Below, in pieces: positions 1 through 10,565 of a stretch of DNA of 35,119 nt. A program made the position numbers and the translations under genes. Under the pieces are notes generated by a model. It saw only the letters and a program-made list of their open reading frames with translations, had not been told where the DNA came from and made no database searches. Every line of letters starts with the position of its first letter. The first letter of the stretch is position 1. The DNA comes from Chara braunii (Eukaryota > Streptophyta > Charophyceae > Charales > Characeae). The stretch lies in contig BFEA01000544.1 of assembly GCA_003427395.1 (NCBI GenBank), forward strand, positions 486,654-521,772. The letters run 5' to 3'.

Positions 1-69
<69 letters not shown>
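1..69. repeat. (AG)n microsatellite
   Basis: Uninterrupted AG dinucleotides fill the first 69 bases. The tract runs to the window edge, so its true length is unknown. Confidence 0.98.
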
Positions 70-72
<3 letters not shown>

Positions 73-103
73 GCAACTAGTCCTAATCAAATCATCTTTC
101 CGC

Positions 104-179
104 AGTAGCAGCCAAATGTCGGTCACCCATCCCACAATAGTAGCACTCAAATGCCGGTCACCCATCCTACAGCGGTAAC
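104..179. repeat. Short tandem repeat, about 34-bp unit, two copies
   Basis: The segment AATGTCGGTCACCCATCC recurs about 34 bases later as AATGCCGGTCACCCATCC, and each is followed by a similar CACAATAG/TACAGCGG stretch. It sits between the AG tract and the 91-bp array and looks like a small separate repeat. Confidence 0.6.
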
Positions 180-1392
180 AGCCAAGTGAGAACCGGAACA
201 CTACCAAAAACATGAACTTGACAAAATGAGAGTACGAGTAGTGAAAGCACAAGCACATGAGAAGTTGAACAGACAAGTGAGAACGAGAACACTACCAAGA
301 GCACAAACTTGACAAGATGAGAGTATGAGTAGTGAAAGCACAAGCACATGAGAAGTTGAACAGACAAGTGAGAACCGGAACACTACTAAGAGCACGAACT
401 TGACAAGATGATAGTATGAGTAGCGAAAGCACAAACACATGAGAAGTTGAACAGCCAAGTGAGAACCGGAACACTACCAAGAGCCTGAACTTGACAAGAT
501 GAGATGAAAGCACAAGCACATGGGAAGTTGAACAGCCAAGTGAGAACCGAAACACTACCTAGAGCACAAACTTGACAAGATGAGGGTATGGGTAGTGAAA
601 GCATAAACATATGAGAAGTTGCACAACCAAGTGAGAACCGGAACACTACCAAGAGCACGAACTTGACAAGATGGGAGTATGAGTAGTGAAAGCACAAGCA
701 CATGGGAAGTTGAACAGCTAAGTGAGAACCGGAACACTACTAAGAGTATGAACTTGACAAGATGAGAGTGAAAGCACAAGCACATGAGAAGTTGAACAGC
801 CAAGTGAGAACTGAAACACTACCAAGAGCATGACCTTGACAAGATGAGAGTGGAAGCACAAGCACATGAGGAGTTGAACAGCCAAGTGTGAAACGGAACA
901 CTACAATGAACATAAACTTGACAAGATGAGAGTACGAGTAGTGAAAGCACAAGCACGTGAAAAGTTGAACAGCCAAGTGAGAACCGGAACACTACCAAGA
1001 GCATGAACTTGGCAAGATGAGAGTATGAGTAGTGAAAGCACAAACACATGAGAAGTTGAGCAGCCAAGTGAGAACCATAACACTACCAAGAGCATGAATT
1101 TGACAAGATGAGGGTACAAGTAGTGAAAGCACAAGCACATGGGAAGTTGAACAGCTAAGTGAGAACCGGAACACTACCAAGAGCATGAACTTGACGAAAT
1201 GAGAATAGGAGGAGTGAAAGCACAAGCACATGAGAAGTTGAACAGGCAAGTGAGAACCGGAACACTACCAAGAACATGAACTTGACAAGATGAGAAATAT
1301 GAGTAGTGAAAGCACAAGCGCATGAGAAGTTGAACAACTAAGTGAGAACCGGAACACTACCAAGAGCATGAACTTGACGAAATGAGAATAGG
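180..1392. repeat. Minisatellite, 91-bp unit, about 13-14 copies
   Basis: Units begin with AGCCAAGTGAGAACCGGAAC or a close variant at about 180, 271, 362, 453, 534, 625, 716, 798, 880, 971, 1062, 1153, 1244 and 1336. Most spacings are 91 bp. Three units are 81-82 bp because a block of about 10 bp (AGTATGAGTA in full units) is missing. The array ends within a unit near 1392, where unrelated coding-like DNA starts. Since 91 is not a multiple of 3, one frame cannot be maintained through the array. The hydrophobic peptides it encodes on the minus strand are products of the repeat, not evidence of a gene. Confidence 0.95.
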
Positions 1393-2394
1393 CGATCCAG
1401 AGCAACATATGCTCGCCCCTCTTTCCATTGTAGCCAAAGGAAAGTTTCATTTTCACTTTTTCATTTCTTTTTGGCTTTTCAACTTCTTTGGCCGGTTCTT
1501 TTGTAGCAGGTTCTTTTTTCTTTCCCGCCGATTTCTCAATTACTTTCTTTGAACTTTCGGGTGTTTCTGGCGTCACCCGTTTCATTGCATCCTTCATGAG
1601 ATTTTCCTGAGTTCTTTCTTTTCTCCCCCCTTAGCCTCCTCCTCAATCACCACCATGTCTTTCCCTTTACTGAGTCTAGTCATAGTTGCAATTGTGACGA
1701 TGTTACTATCAATCTTCATCTCGAGGTGGGCGAGGTAAGCCATCATCGCGTGCAAAACGGATGCAAGGTCGGATTCTGCTCCCTCAATATTAAACTTCTG
1801 TTTGATTTCATCCATTTTTCTTTCTTGTTGTTTTTTTTCCTTTTTTCTCCTCTGGCACTCTTCCATCTTTCTTCTTTTCGCATTCAATGTTTCTTCCAAT
1901 TGGTTGATGTTCTCCAACATGACCTCTTTAGACAATTCTGTTTTTTCCTTCTCTCCGCTTCTTTCTCCCTCCTCTTCTTTCCTTTTGGCCCCGCTATTGG
2001 TTATCTCCGTTAGTTGACCGATCACAAATTTGTCCAGAGCCTGTCGGCTTTGAATGATGATTTGTTGTACATGAGTGCTGGCTTCCATCATCCGAACAAC
2101 CGTGTCATCCTGCTCTGGTTCGGTTTTTGTTGCTTGCAGATCAAATTGGTTGTGCACATGCTGCTTAGCATCTGGTCCAGCATCATGTAAATCGACGATC
2201 AACTGATGGAGAGGGCCCAACATCTGTTGCCTTCTATTTGCGATTTGGCCACGGGTTCTCAATTCAACACTTTCTTCATCAACGAGGAAAGCGAAGGAGA
2301 CAGGGAAAAAAAAAAGAGGGATGAAGCGATCCAAGACAGAAAGGCGCAAAGAATTCCCGAAGAAAGATATTTTCAAAATGTGTGTCTGCCGCAT
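1393..2394 (-). pseudogene. Lys/Glu-rich coiled-coil protein fragment, frameshifted and truncated
   Basis: I do not recognise the family. The minus strand from 2394 to 1594 is open for 266 codons. The first ~35 residues are hydrophobic and may be intronic or upstream sequence. A stretch from about residue 40 is rich in Gln, Glu and Arg, and a long Glu/Lys helix with heptad-like Leu/Ile follows from about residue 135 to 215. A second frame (1597 to 1393) continues the charged character with a Lys/Pro/Glu-rich tail. The two overlap by four bases next to G and A homopolymers, so a one-base indel in one original frame is likely. The 3' end runs straight into the 91-bp minisatellite, so the C-terminus is lost. 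It could be a retroelement gag-like protein or a decayed host exon. No promoter or splice site was established. Confidence 0.45.
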
Positions 2395-2829
2395 AATAGA
2401 TAATCACAAGATAATCATAAATTGCATGGCCACACCGGATGTCAATCTACTACAGCAAGAGACAATTAAGCAAACATAAAGAAGTTCAAACTTCAATTTT
2501 CTCCTAATTCTAACTTCTGTTGTCTGTCCTATGTGTGATGATGTCCTAACAAAAGTGTACAAGTACCGCAGCCACGACCAGTGTGATCAAGACACAACAA
2601 CACAAGTGAGTACGCACGGCAACCACAGAACAACCAGACAAGTGAGTAAGTCAGCCAACACACTCGACAACAATCAACTGTCAGCATTCTTTCCTCTACG
2701 GTTGTACCATCTGCAGAACCAATGCAGCCAGACACAAGGGACGACACGTGGTACTACAACAATCGTGAAGTTGTACCGCCTGCCAGCACACAAGTGCAAG
2801 TATCAACACCTCACCCACGACAGCTTGCA
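2395..2829. other. No recognisable feature
   Basis: This stretch has no long open frame, no RNA gene and no clear repeat. Short stretches such as CAAGTGAGTA recur twice near 2600-2650 but are too short to classify. Confidence 0.5.
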
Positions 2830-4110
2830 AGGCATGCCACATCTCACCCTTGGAATGCTAACGCAACACATGTGTCACGTTCGCATCAAGAGCCAGCGCA
2901 ACCTTCTTGTGGGATGACACGTCAGCAATGCCCGAACTACCAACTCATCCACCACTGATATGCCACGTGAGATCGAAGTAATATGGTTGGAGTGTGGAGC
3001 GCCACATCAGTAGGTAAGTCGCGAAACAGGTGCGTGCCACGCCACACAGTACCCTGACAATCCTAGGATGCCACGTCGGCACCCCTGCGCTATGCCACGT
3101 AGGCAGCGCGCCACGTCAACAACCTCGATACCCACTCTCTCTCTCACTAGCGCCATGTCAGCCTCCTGCCAACGATTCTATCGCCGGTATCTTGCCAGGT
3201 CAGAAACAAAGTGCCACGTAAGCAATGTCGTCGTCATCACTTCAAGCTGTCTACGTCATCATCTTCAAGGGAATGTGCACGCGAGCGTGGAAACCAATGT
3301 CTAGACTCACGTTAGTAATCACGCGCATTAATAAACGCGTTTCTCTCCTTTCACCCGTGGCACCTCCCACTTACCTGGGCGCCACTTGGCGCCTGACAGC
3401 AAATCACGACGAAGAAGGAATGCCCCATTACCAAATTGTAATGAACCCAGTCTGTAGGATACTTGCCAGATGTCGAAATACAAAGTAACTCAACTTTGAG
3501 CAATGTCTCCAATAATCATGTATGTGATCTCTAATACAATGTCTCGTTTCCAATAGACGAAGAGAGTGGAGGGGGAATAGACAGATTAGAAGTTGGAAGA
3601 GAAAGTACCCATCAATGACCACAAAGGGAGTGGCCCAACAGTTCCCACTCCTTCTTCGGGCTTCCCTTCGCCTCCACGTCAGCAAAACAATATCCAGTAA
3701 CGGACCTGGCAGGTCCTGATCACATCGAAGTGCCACTTGGCACAGTTCTCTCGTGAAGATGTTGGAGACAATCAGCAGCGTATAGTATCGACATCACCCG
3801 CAGGTAAGTATCCCATTGCCTCTCAATCATCCACAGATCCCGATCTCCCTCCTTGTCACGTCCAACTCAGCAATGTAGACAATGAGGCAAATGCCACGTC
3901 AACAATGAAGATAGAGTGGCATGCGCCACATCAGCAATGTCGAAGACAACGTGGCCTTGTGCCACGTCAGCAGAGGCTGGCGCTGAAGAAGAAGGCGCCA
4001 ACACGCAAGCAAGCACCAATCTCGCGTCGTCATCCACAGTGCCAGCGTACAGCCAGCGTCAAGCCAGCATCTAGCTAGTGTGAAGCCAGCCTCAAGCCAA
4101 CTTTAAGGCA
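2830..4110. repeat. Non-coding tract with dispersed GCCACGTCAGCAATG-like motifs
   Basis: A degenerate motif, TGCCACGTCAGCAATG, recurs irregularly on the plus strand. Clear or near copies lie at about 2918, 2961, 3000, 3068, 3092, 3110, 3151, 3212, 3672, 3892, 3925 and 3960. The core CCACGTCA is an ACGT-type element of the kind bound by plant bZIP factors (the hexamer/G-box hybrid), which is family knowledge. I cannot tell whether the array is regulatory or a decayed tandem repeat. From about 4035 to 4105 there is also a short run of GCCAGC-type repeats. No convincing gene lies here. Confidence 0.6.
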
Positions 4111-4498
4111 GCATAGCAAGAACCAATGTTGACTCCTTGGAGCCAGGGTCTTATGTAGTGATAAATCGAGTTGACCCACCTCAGGTCTCCCACTCACGGT
4201 GGTTCAGATTGACTTACAGCCAAGGGCATGGATTGCATACAGTTGCAGACTTCCACTTGGTTCAAATGTTGTCTCGGTACCTGCATACAAACAAGTGTGT
4301 GTGTCTGACCGGCGGCCTGGGCTGGGTCCATATTGACTTTGACTATTGGGCCTCAGGCAGTTGACGGAAGTCAACTGTTGGGCGGTGAGGCCCTGGCACC
4401 ACGTCGGGTTTTTTTTTGCCCCTTCGGCCTAAGGCTGGTTGTGGCCTGACCAGGCCCATAAACATTCAACGAGGCATATGCAGTGGGTCACTGCACTT
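4111..4498. other. No recognisable feature
   Basis: No convincing gene, RNA or LTR terminus was seen. The stretch includes a T9 run near 4410 and CAGGCC-rich sequence near 4435-4460. Confidence 0.45.
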
Positions 4499-4966
4499 GC
4501 CTCTACTACCCTTGAATGTGTATTTTGTCATCTTTCTCTCCAAGTTTTGATCAATCTTCTAGTTGGGTGCAAATTGCTACTTATATTCTTGCTTCTTCTA
4601 GTTTAGTGAGCTTTATTTCCTCTTGTTTTGTCAATTTCTCTACTCCCATGTAAATCTCTACTTTGGTCTTCGCCTCTACTAGCCTTGGGCGTGTGTTTTG
4701 TCATTCTCCTCTTTAAGTTTTGATCAATCTTGCTTGGGTGTAAATCGTTAGTCGTTTTCTTGCTTCTTCAATTTCTCCTCTGTCATGTAGTTTTTCCCTC
4801 CACTTGCCTAGTGTGAGTGTTTTGTCAATCTTTCCTTCCTCGCTTTGAGCACTCTTCCACTTGGTAGTATTCCACTTTACTCTTGAGTATTCGTCTAGTC
4901 AAATGCATCTGCCTTGTCAAAGTTTTCTCTCATGGTTTTCTTCAATCTTCCATTTGATAGCACGCC
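4499..4966. repeat. Pyrimidine-rich imperfect tandem repeat, target of retroelement I
   Basis: GCCTCTACTA at 4499 recurs at 4672, about 173 bp later. The following text is similar in both, including GTTTTGATCAATCTT and TTCTTGCTTCTTC, and a third weaker unit starts near 4800. Sequence at 4866-4945 (GTAGTATTCCACTT, TGCATCTGCCTTGTCA, TCTCTCATGGTTT) recurs on the far side of retroelement I at about 15030-15130. This indicates the element inserted into this host repeat. Confidence 0.7.
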
Positions 4967-5276
4967 TACGGCGGACCCACCAGGTGTGGTGCTCCGCGTT
5001 GGATAGAGATGGAGATGGAGGAAGAAGGGGGGAGCGAGATGGCGCAGCGCAGCTCCCACGCCAGACTCCAACACACGTACTTCAAAGGTTGCGAATGTAG
5101 AATGCCCCGAAAAATAGACAACAGCTGGGGTATACCCCAACGGACTGACTGGACTGGACTGGACTGGCTGGTACCGACAGATGTACCGGTCTGGACATGA
5201 CTACCCCGAATACAACACAGGCCTGTGGGAACAGGCCAAGGGGCTGGTCTCACATGCCAACCAGAGGTCAGCTACA
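4967..5276 (-). repeat. 3' LTR of retroelement I (310 bp)
   Basis: This aligns without gaps to 14689-14998 at about 92% identity. On the minus strand it begins TGTAGCTGACC and ends GGTCCGCCGTA, where the right copy ends GGTCCGCCACA, so the terminal CA has mutated here. It contains a run of GACTG pentamers near 5147-5170 and the palindrome GGGGTATACCCC. No convincing polypurine tract precedes it: the adjacent minus-strand sequence is only partly purine (GGCCGGGGATCG). Confidence 0.88.
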
Positions 5277-6523
5277 CGATCCCCGGCCTCTGATGGATCG
5301 CCTAGATACAAGTAAGCTTCCGCGAAGAAGCGAAACTCTACCAAAAAAAAAGAAAACCTAGGATGCGGAGCAAGCTCCATGTTGAGTCCATGCGATGCAA
5401 CCTAGGATAGAAAATGTCACAAAACAGCAATGTCACAGCTAACAGCCTAAGTGAAAGCAAAAGCAACTAACTAGCATACATGTCCTAGGAAAGCAGAAAG
5501 TAATGACAACTAGATCCTAGAATGTTGGAGGCAGTAGCCTTAGTCTCGAAACAACTGACTAGTGTATAAGTCCTAAGAATAGCAAAAGCAGAACAACTAA
5601 ATCCTAGAAATGTCAGAGGCAGTAGCCTCAGTCTGAGAGCAACAAAGCAACAACAAGACAACCATATGTTACAGAAGGAGTGTGCCGCAAACCAAAGGGT
5701 GGGATGGTCTCTGAGGGTGGCGAATGCAGCCTAGGGGTCGATAACTCCTAAGGGCATCCACACATAATGACAGGGGAACACATGTCATCAGGCTTAATGA
5801 GGGTAGGGAACTGGGAGCGAACAGAACCAATGACCCTAACAGATAGACCATCAGGGCGGGTAATGCTCGACTAAAGGGGTGACCGTTATGGAGGGTCAAC
5901 CATGCAAGGGAATAAGGGAGCGTGGTATACTGGGCGCACCTAGATGAAGCATGCGATGCTGCCTAACTAAGGCGTGAGGGCCGACAGAGGGTAGAAAAAG
6001 TAATGGGTAAGAGAATCATGCAAATGACTCCTAAGGTGGGGGAAGTCGGAGCTGGATCCGTAAGCTGGGAAGCCAAGGCAACGCTACAGTCCCGATGCCT
6101 ATGCGTATACCAAGGGAGAGCCCAACTCAGAGGAACCCGGCGAAGGGAGACCACCATGCGACACAACCAGGGTACTGTACAGGGTAAGGTGGTAAGAGAG
6201 TGACGACTTCTGAAGTAGGCAAAGCTGATAATGACGAAGTCCATGAAGCTGCCGATGACGTCCATGATGAGAAGTCCGGAATGTCGTCGAGGAAGAGCCG
6301 CAACGTCGACGAGCTGAAGTGGCAAAACTGGAGTGGATGGAGTACTGAGAAGTAAAAAACGTGTGAAGATAAGTCAGAGTCAATCGTCGTATTGAGCAGG
6401 ACGACGACGAGTGTGTTGTGGACGCTCAGAAGAGTCTGGCTACTGCTGAAGATCTGCCTCAAATGGAGCACACTCGACTTCAGCGATCTCCTCAGCCGAG
6501 GGAGAAGGAGGAGGGTCAATGGG
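5277..6523 (-). other. 3' non-coding internal region of retroelement I
   Basis: No open frame of note lies between the chromodomain stop and the 3' LTR. From about 5464 to 5640 there are two imperfect tandem units of about 88 bp. Each has AACTRACTAG at the start, TCCTAG in the middle and GGCAGTAGCCT near the end. The rest, including 5640-6523, shows no feature I can name. Confidence 0.5.
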
Positions 6524-6664
6524 CTAAGGAGGAGCAGTCAACCCAGATCGACGAGCACGGTCATAGGCACGCATCAACATGCGAGCGTGCTGCAAGTGCT
6601 CGAGGGGCTCCCATACAACCTCCTCATCACGGTAACCCTTCCAACGTATGAGATACTCGACATG
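6524..6664 (-). pseudogene. Chromodomain of retroelement I integrase
   Basis: The minus strand from 6664 encodes V-E-Y-L-I-R-W-K-G-Y, then E-V-V-W-E-P-L-E-H-L, and ends at TAG 6524-6526. This is the classic chromodomain core (aromatic-hydrophobic strand, WKGY, WEP), which in chromoviruses binds modified histones and directs integration. It lies directly behind the integrase C-terminal region but in a different frame, so at least one frameshift separates them. Confidence 0.85.
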
Positions 6665-8026
6665 GGGGGGTTGTCGCCGGTGACTCAGCGACCAATGATG
6701 TCTGAAACGAGGAACTCCTCGTGGCCATCCACCATGATGGGTGGAGGGCGCTCGTATGGTCGTCCAACGAAATGCTCAGACGGTCTACGGTAAGGACGCA
6801 GTACGAGACGTGGTAGACTTCGTGCACACGAGCCTGGTGTAGGTAGTCGGGCAGCTTCACACGAAAGTTGATCGGGTTAGAAGCCGTAACATAACCGACG
6901 GCCTGGAGAATGCGGCATGGGCCAAAGAAGCGACGCCGAAACTTGCGAAGCGTGTCCGCTTCGAGCTGTAAGTGGCGGGCATCGATAAGCACATCATCAC
7001 CGACTTTGAATGGATGATCCATCCTCAATCGGTTCACACGTGCTGCCATGCGAGAATGGGAAGCAACTATGTGCTCATGCGCGGTCTTCATGATCGACGT
7101 CATGTGTGCAACCCAATCATCTAGCGCGGGACAACTCGTGTTGGGGTGCATCTGTGACGGTCGATGGAAGTCCGCGGGAACACGAGGGTGATAGCCAAGG
7201 TCGCAATAGTAAGGCAACGGCGAGACGGCGTGGTTGTAGGCTATCTCCGTGTGGGAAAGATGAAGATCCCACTGCTGGTCGTCACGAATAATCTTTCGGA
7301 GAATATCTCCGAGAGTCCTGTTCCTGACCTCGGTCTGACCATCAGTCTGGGGATGGTAAGACGAGGAGAAGCAAAGTTGGGTGTCATAAACCTTGTGGAG
7401 CCGTCGCCAAAATCGGCTGGTAAAGCGCGGGTCACAGTCGATATGATGCTCAGAGGTAAGCCGTGGTCACGCACAACTCGGTCAAACACGATGTCGACGA
7501 CCTCACATGCACTGATGGCATAGCGGCACGGAACAAAGCGTGCACGCTTTGTAAAGCGGTCGACAACGACCAGGATATCATCATGACCTCGGGGGGTCGG
7601 AGGACGAACAGGACCGATAAAGTCCATCGAGATGGATTGCCAACGACCCTCATGGATAGGAAGAGGTCGGAGCAAACCATAAGGCAAGTGGTTCGCACTG
7701 TTCACATCCTTACAGGTAGGACACTCTACGACGTAGTCCTTCACAAAGTCCTTGCGCTTCGGCCAGACGTACAGGCGGCTCACACGAGCCAACGTCTTGT
7801 GGAAGCCCATATGACTGGCGGCTGCCTGGTCACGGAACTCTGCTACTGCCTGGACACGTAGTTGTGAAGTGAAGGGAACGCAAATACGGGGCTCTGTGGT
7901 GCCCTGTGAACCATGCCAGTACACAAAACCGTTGTCCCCGAGAGAGTAGTTCGGGACGGTCTTGCCACTCTGAAGGGTCACATGGATGTCGCAATAGTCG
8001 GGGCAGTGGCGGTACTGAGTTCTCAC
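6627..8026 (-). pseudogene. Integrase of retroelement I (frameshifted)
   Basis: Integrase joins the cDNA copy to host DNA. From 8026 one frame contains the HHCC zinc-binding motif (His pair at about 7800-7813, CPTC at about 7712-7723) and the first catalytic Asp in MDFIGP near 7622-7624. Near 7440 a one-base loss disrupts the second Asp region (IIS then shifted). The rest of the core and C-terminal domain (DGQTE, AYNHA-type motif, KVGDDVLID, GPCRI) continues in the frame that ends near 6627. Another shift follows before the chromodomain. Confidence 0.88.
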
Positions 8027-8049
8027 CCTTGATGTGCTCAGTGGTGAAA

Positions 8050-8775
8050 CTAAACTCGGACAGGTCGCACCACCAGCGAGCCTATCGAGGAGTGAGCTTC
8101 AGCTTCGTCAGAAAAGCCTGGATAACAGAGTTGTCTGTGCGCACTGTGAATGGTGCCCCATGCAGGTAGTGACGCCAGTGCCGAGAGGCACAAACTACTG
8201 CGAGAAACCTCACGTTCATCAGCAGTGTAGTTTATCTCGGCGGGCAGGAGCTGACGAGAATAGAAGGCTATCAGACAATCACCTGAGCGAGACTCGATAG
8301 TGTCGTCCTCGACGATGGTAGGAAAATAGTCAATAGAAGGCTCGTCGATAGCTGGACGAGTAGGCGTCTGGCGAGAGGCGGTGGTAGGGGTAGGGGGTGG
8401 GAAGCGAGGGATACGCGGATGAGAGGAATCATGAGAGGAGGGAAAAATCTGAGAAAACACTACTCCTACAACAAAGTCTAACGCATCGGTGGTAAGGATA
8501 AAAGGGCGATCAAAATCAAGTAGGTGAAGAACTGGTGCACATGTCACCGCCTTCTTGAGGGCGCGGAAGCCGTCCTCGTGGAGGGGTGTCCAAGCCCATG
8601 GCGGGTTGTTCCGGAGGAGGGTGGAGGTAAGGATGTAGGAATACCTAGCGTATCCCTGGATGAAATTACTATAGTAGCTAGTGAGGCCTAGAAAGCTGCG
8701 AAGTTGCTTGGCGGATGTGGGGATGGGCCACTCCGCAATAGCAGTGCGCGTCGTCCATGTGGAGACTCTAGTCAA
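8050..8775 (-). pseudogene. RT connection and RNase H domain of retroelement I
   Basis: The frame begins with the RT thumb motif LRSFLGLTSYYSNFI. It then shows the RNase H features FILTTDAL, GVVFSQ and FYSRQLLPAEINYTADERE, which degrade the RNA strand during reverse transcription. About 60 residues of Pro/Ser-rich sequence separate the two RNase H halves. Past ADERE the frame shifts, and recognisable RNase H sequence (FTVRTDN) continues in another frame near 8150. A further shift occurs near 8026. Confidence 0.85.
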
Positions 8776-9360
8776 ACATGTAATGTCCTAAAATATCCAC
8801 TTTGTGCTGGGCAAAGCGGCACTTGCTCAGCTTGGCGCAGAAGCCATGTCTGCACAAGTGGTCAAGGACGTCGCTGAGGTGTCTGAGATGCTACTCAAGG
8901 ATACGATTGTAGACCAGGATATCGTCGAGGTAGACGAGAACGTACTGCTCCAGGATGTCCCTGAAGATGTCGTTCATCGCCCTCTGGAAGGTAGCGGGTG
9001 CGTTGGTGAGGCCGAATGGCATCACAATAAACTCGTAGTGGCCGAAGCATGATCGGAACGCTGTCTTTTGCTGGTCTGTTGCAGCGATGCGGATCTGATG
9101 GTAACTGCTACGAAGATCAATCTTCGTAAAGAAGCGGTTGTCTGCTAGGTGGTCGAACAACTCGTCGGAACGAGGCATGGGGTAACTGTTCTTCACCGTG
9201 TAGCGGTTGAGGCCGCGATAGTCGATGCAGAGACTGAGAGTTCCATCCGCTTTGCGAGCAAAGAGGACGGTTGCACCCCACGGGGAGTTACTGGGTTTAA
9301 TAAAACCCAGTCTCATGAGCTCCTCAAACTGACGCTTGAGTTCGGTGGCCTCGGGATCGA
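8776..9360 (-). pseudogene. Reverse transcriptase of retroelement I
   Basis: The frame 9316-8891 holds RT blocks in order: [43 protein letters not shown] and the catalytic YLDD at 8921-8932. An in-frame TAG at 8891-8893 stops it just after [11 protein letters not shown]. The expected RT sequence (HLRHLSDVLDHL) continues in frame beyond it. At its upstream end it joins the protease linker through a frameshift at about 9316-9360. Confidence 0.92.
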
Positions 9361-10329
9361 GAGTCTGTAGGGTGCCTGGTGGTGAACACGATAGTCAGGC
9401 ACCAACTGGATGGAGTGCTCGACGTCGCGCATCGGTAGGATGCCGGTGTACGAGAACGACGATGGGAAAACGTCGTGGTACTCTCGAATGAGGTTACTAA
9501 CTGCGGGCTCCAAGTCGGCCGTATAGCGTGCGAGTTCCTTAGCGTCAGTGCACGACGGCTGGGTGGACTCAATAGATGGCAGAGAGAGGGAAGTAGAGAT
9601 GGGAGCCATGAAGATAGAAGGAGGATCTGGCTCCAGAGAGATGAGCTCGGCGTCGGGACAGGGTGAATCATAGTGCAAAAGATTTGTAACGTTCAATGTA
9701 AAGAAGGTGACATCGTCCTGTCGGATGAAGTGAGCGAACTGCCGAGGCGAGGTGATAGTGATAGTAGGAGATGGTGTGGGCACGGAAGGCTCCGGGGGAG
9801 GAGGGTCGGGGCGTCGTGTCGCAGTGGTACCTATGAAAGGTACGCGATACGTCTGTCTACACTCCGTTTTGAGAACGAGAGTGTTGGTCGCCCAATCGGC
9901 CTCGGTACTGCGGAACCGATGGGACCACGGAGTACCGAGAATGAAGTCGTACCTTGTCTCCATCACATCGAAATGTGCAGAGGAGCGGTGGCGATGAGAC
10001 GTCGGGGGAATATCAGTCGGCTCGAGAGTGAGGAAGAAAGGGAGGTCGGTGACCGTCTGATCGAAGAAGCGCTCGGTCTTGTCATCCCCTAGGGTGACAG
10101 AGATGGGAGTCGGAGACCCGGTCGTGGGTAAGCGGGCTTCTTTCACCACACGTGGGTGAATGAAGTCGCCCTGAGAGCCGGAATCCCACAGCGCTGAGAA
10201 CACCCTCGTGGAGGTCCCCAGTCGTACTGGAATGATCGGGAGGGTGTGGTGAAGGTGAGACAGGATGGTGAGAAGGCGACGCATTGCAGCGACATGGAGG
10301 GTGAGTCGCTCCTGACGAGCCTGGAGCAT
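9313..10329 (-). pseudogene. Retropepsin-like protease and linker of retroelement I
   Basis: The aspartic protease that cuts the polyprotein is marked by ALWDSGSQGDFI (catalytic Asp at 10183-10185) and FILGTPW about 85 residues later. The C-terminal linker carries VFP and a PYRLS motif typical just before RT. Upstream of the Met at 10329, the same frame has a TAA two codons back and is otherwise a coherent Ser/Pro-rich stretch. The pol frame therefore probably began further upstream. Confidence 0.85.
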
Positions 10330-10565
10330 GCTTTAGTCCAGAAGAGAGGACACAACGTCCTCGTGAGTCGCAAGCTGCTCGCTACAACGGGCTGAGCGAA
10401 TGGCTCGACGCGTCGATATTCGCAGAGGGGTAGGAGGGGAGACGGTGGTCTGCGGAGGCGCAGACGGTACTGCGACAGAGGGCTGAGTACACTCTGTCGG
10501 GTCCTACGATACCTCAACTCTAGTAGCGAGAGGGGCGAGCCGCGACGGAGATGGTGGGAAACCAT

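Noticed and set aside
167-1337. Many 60-110-codon minus-strand frames with similar hydrophobic peptides
   Set aside because: They are translations of the 91-bp minisatellite in cycling frames; the unit is not a multiple of three and there is no single continuous protein.
5277-5300. Polypurine tract for element I
   Set aside because: The minus strand next to the 3' LTR (GGCCGGGGATCG) is interrupted by pyrimidines; a convincing tract was not found.
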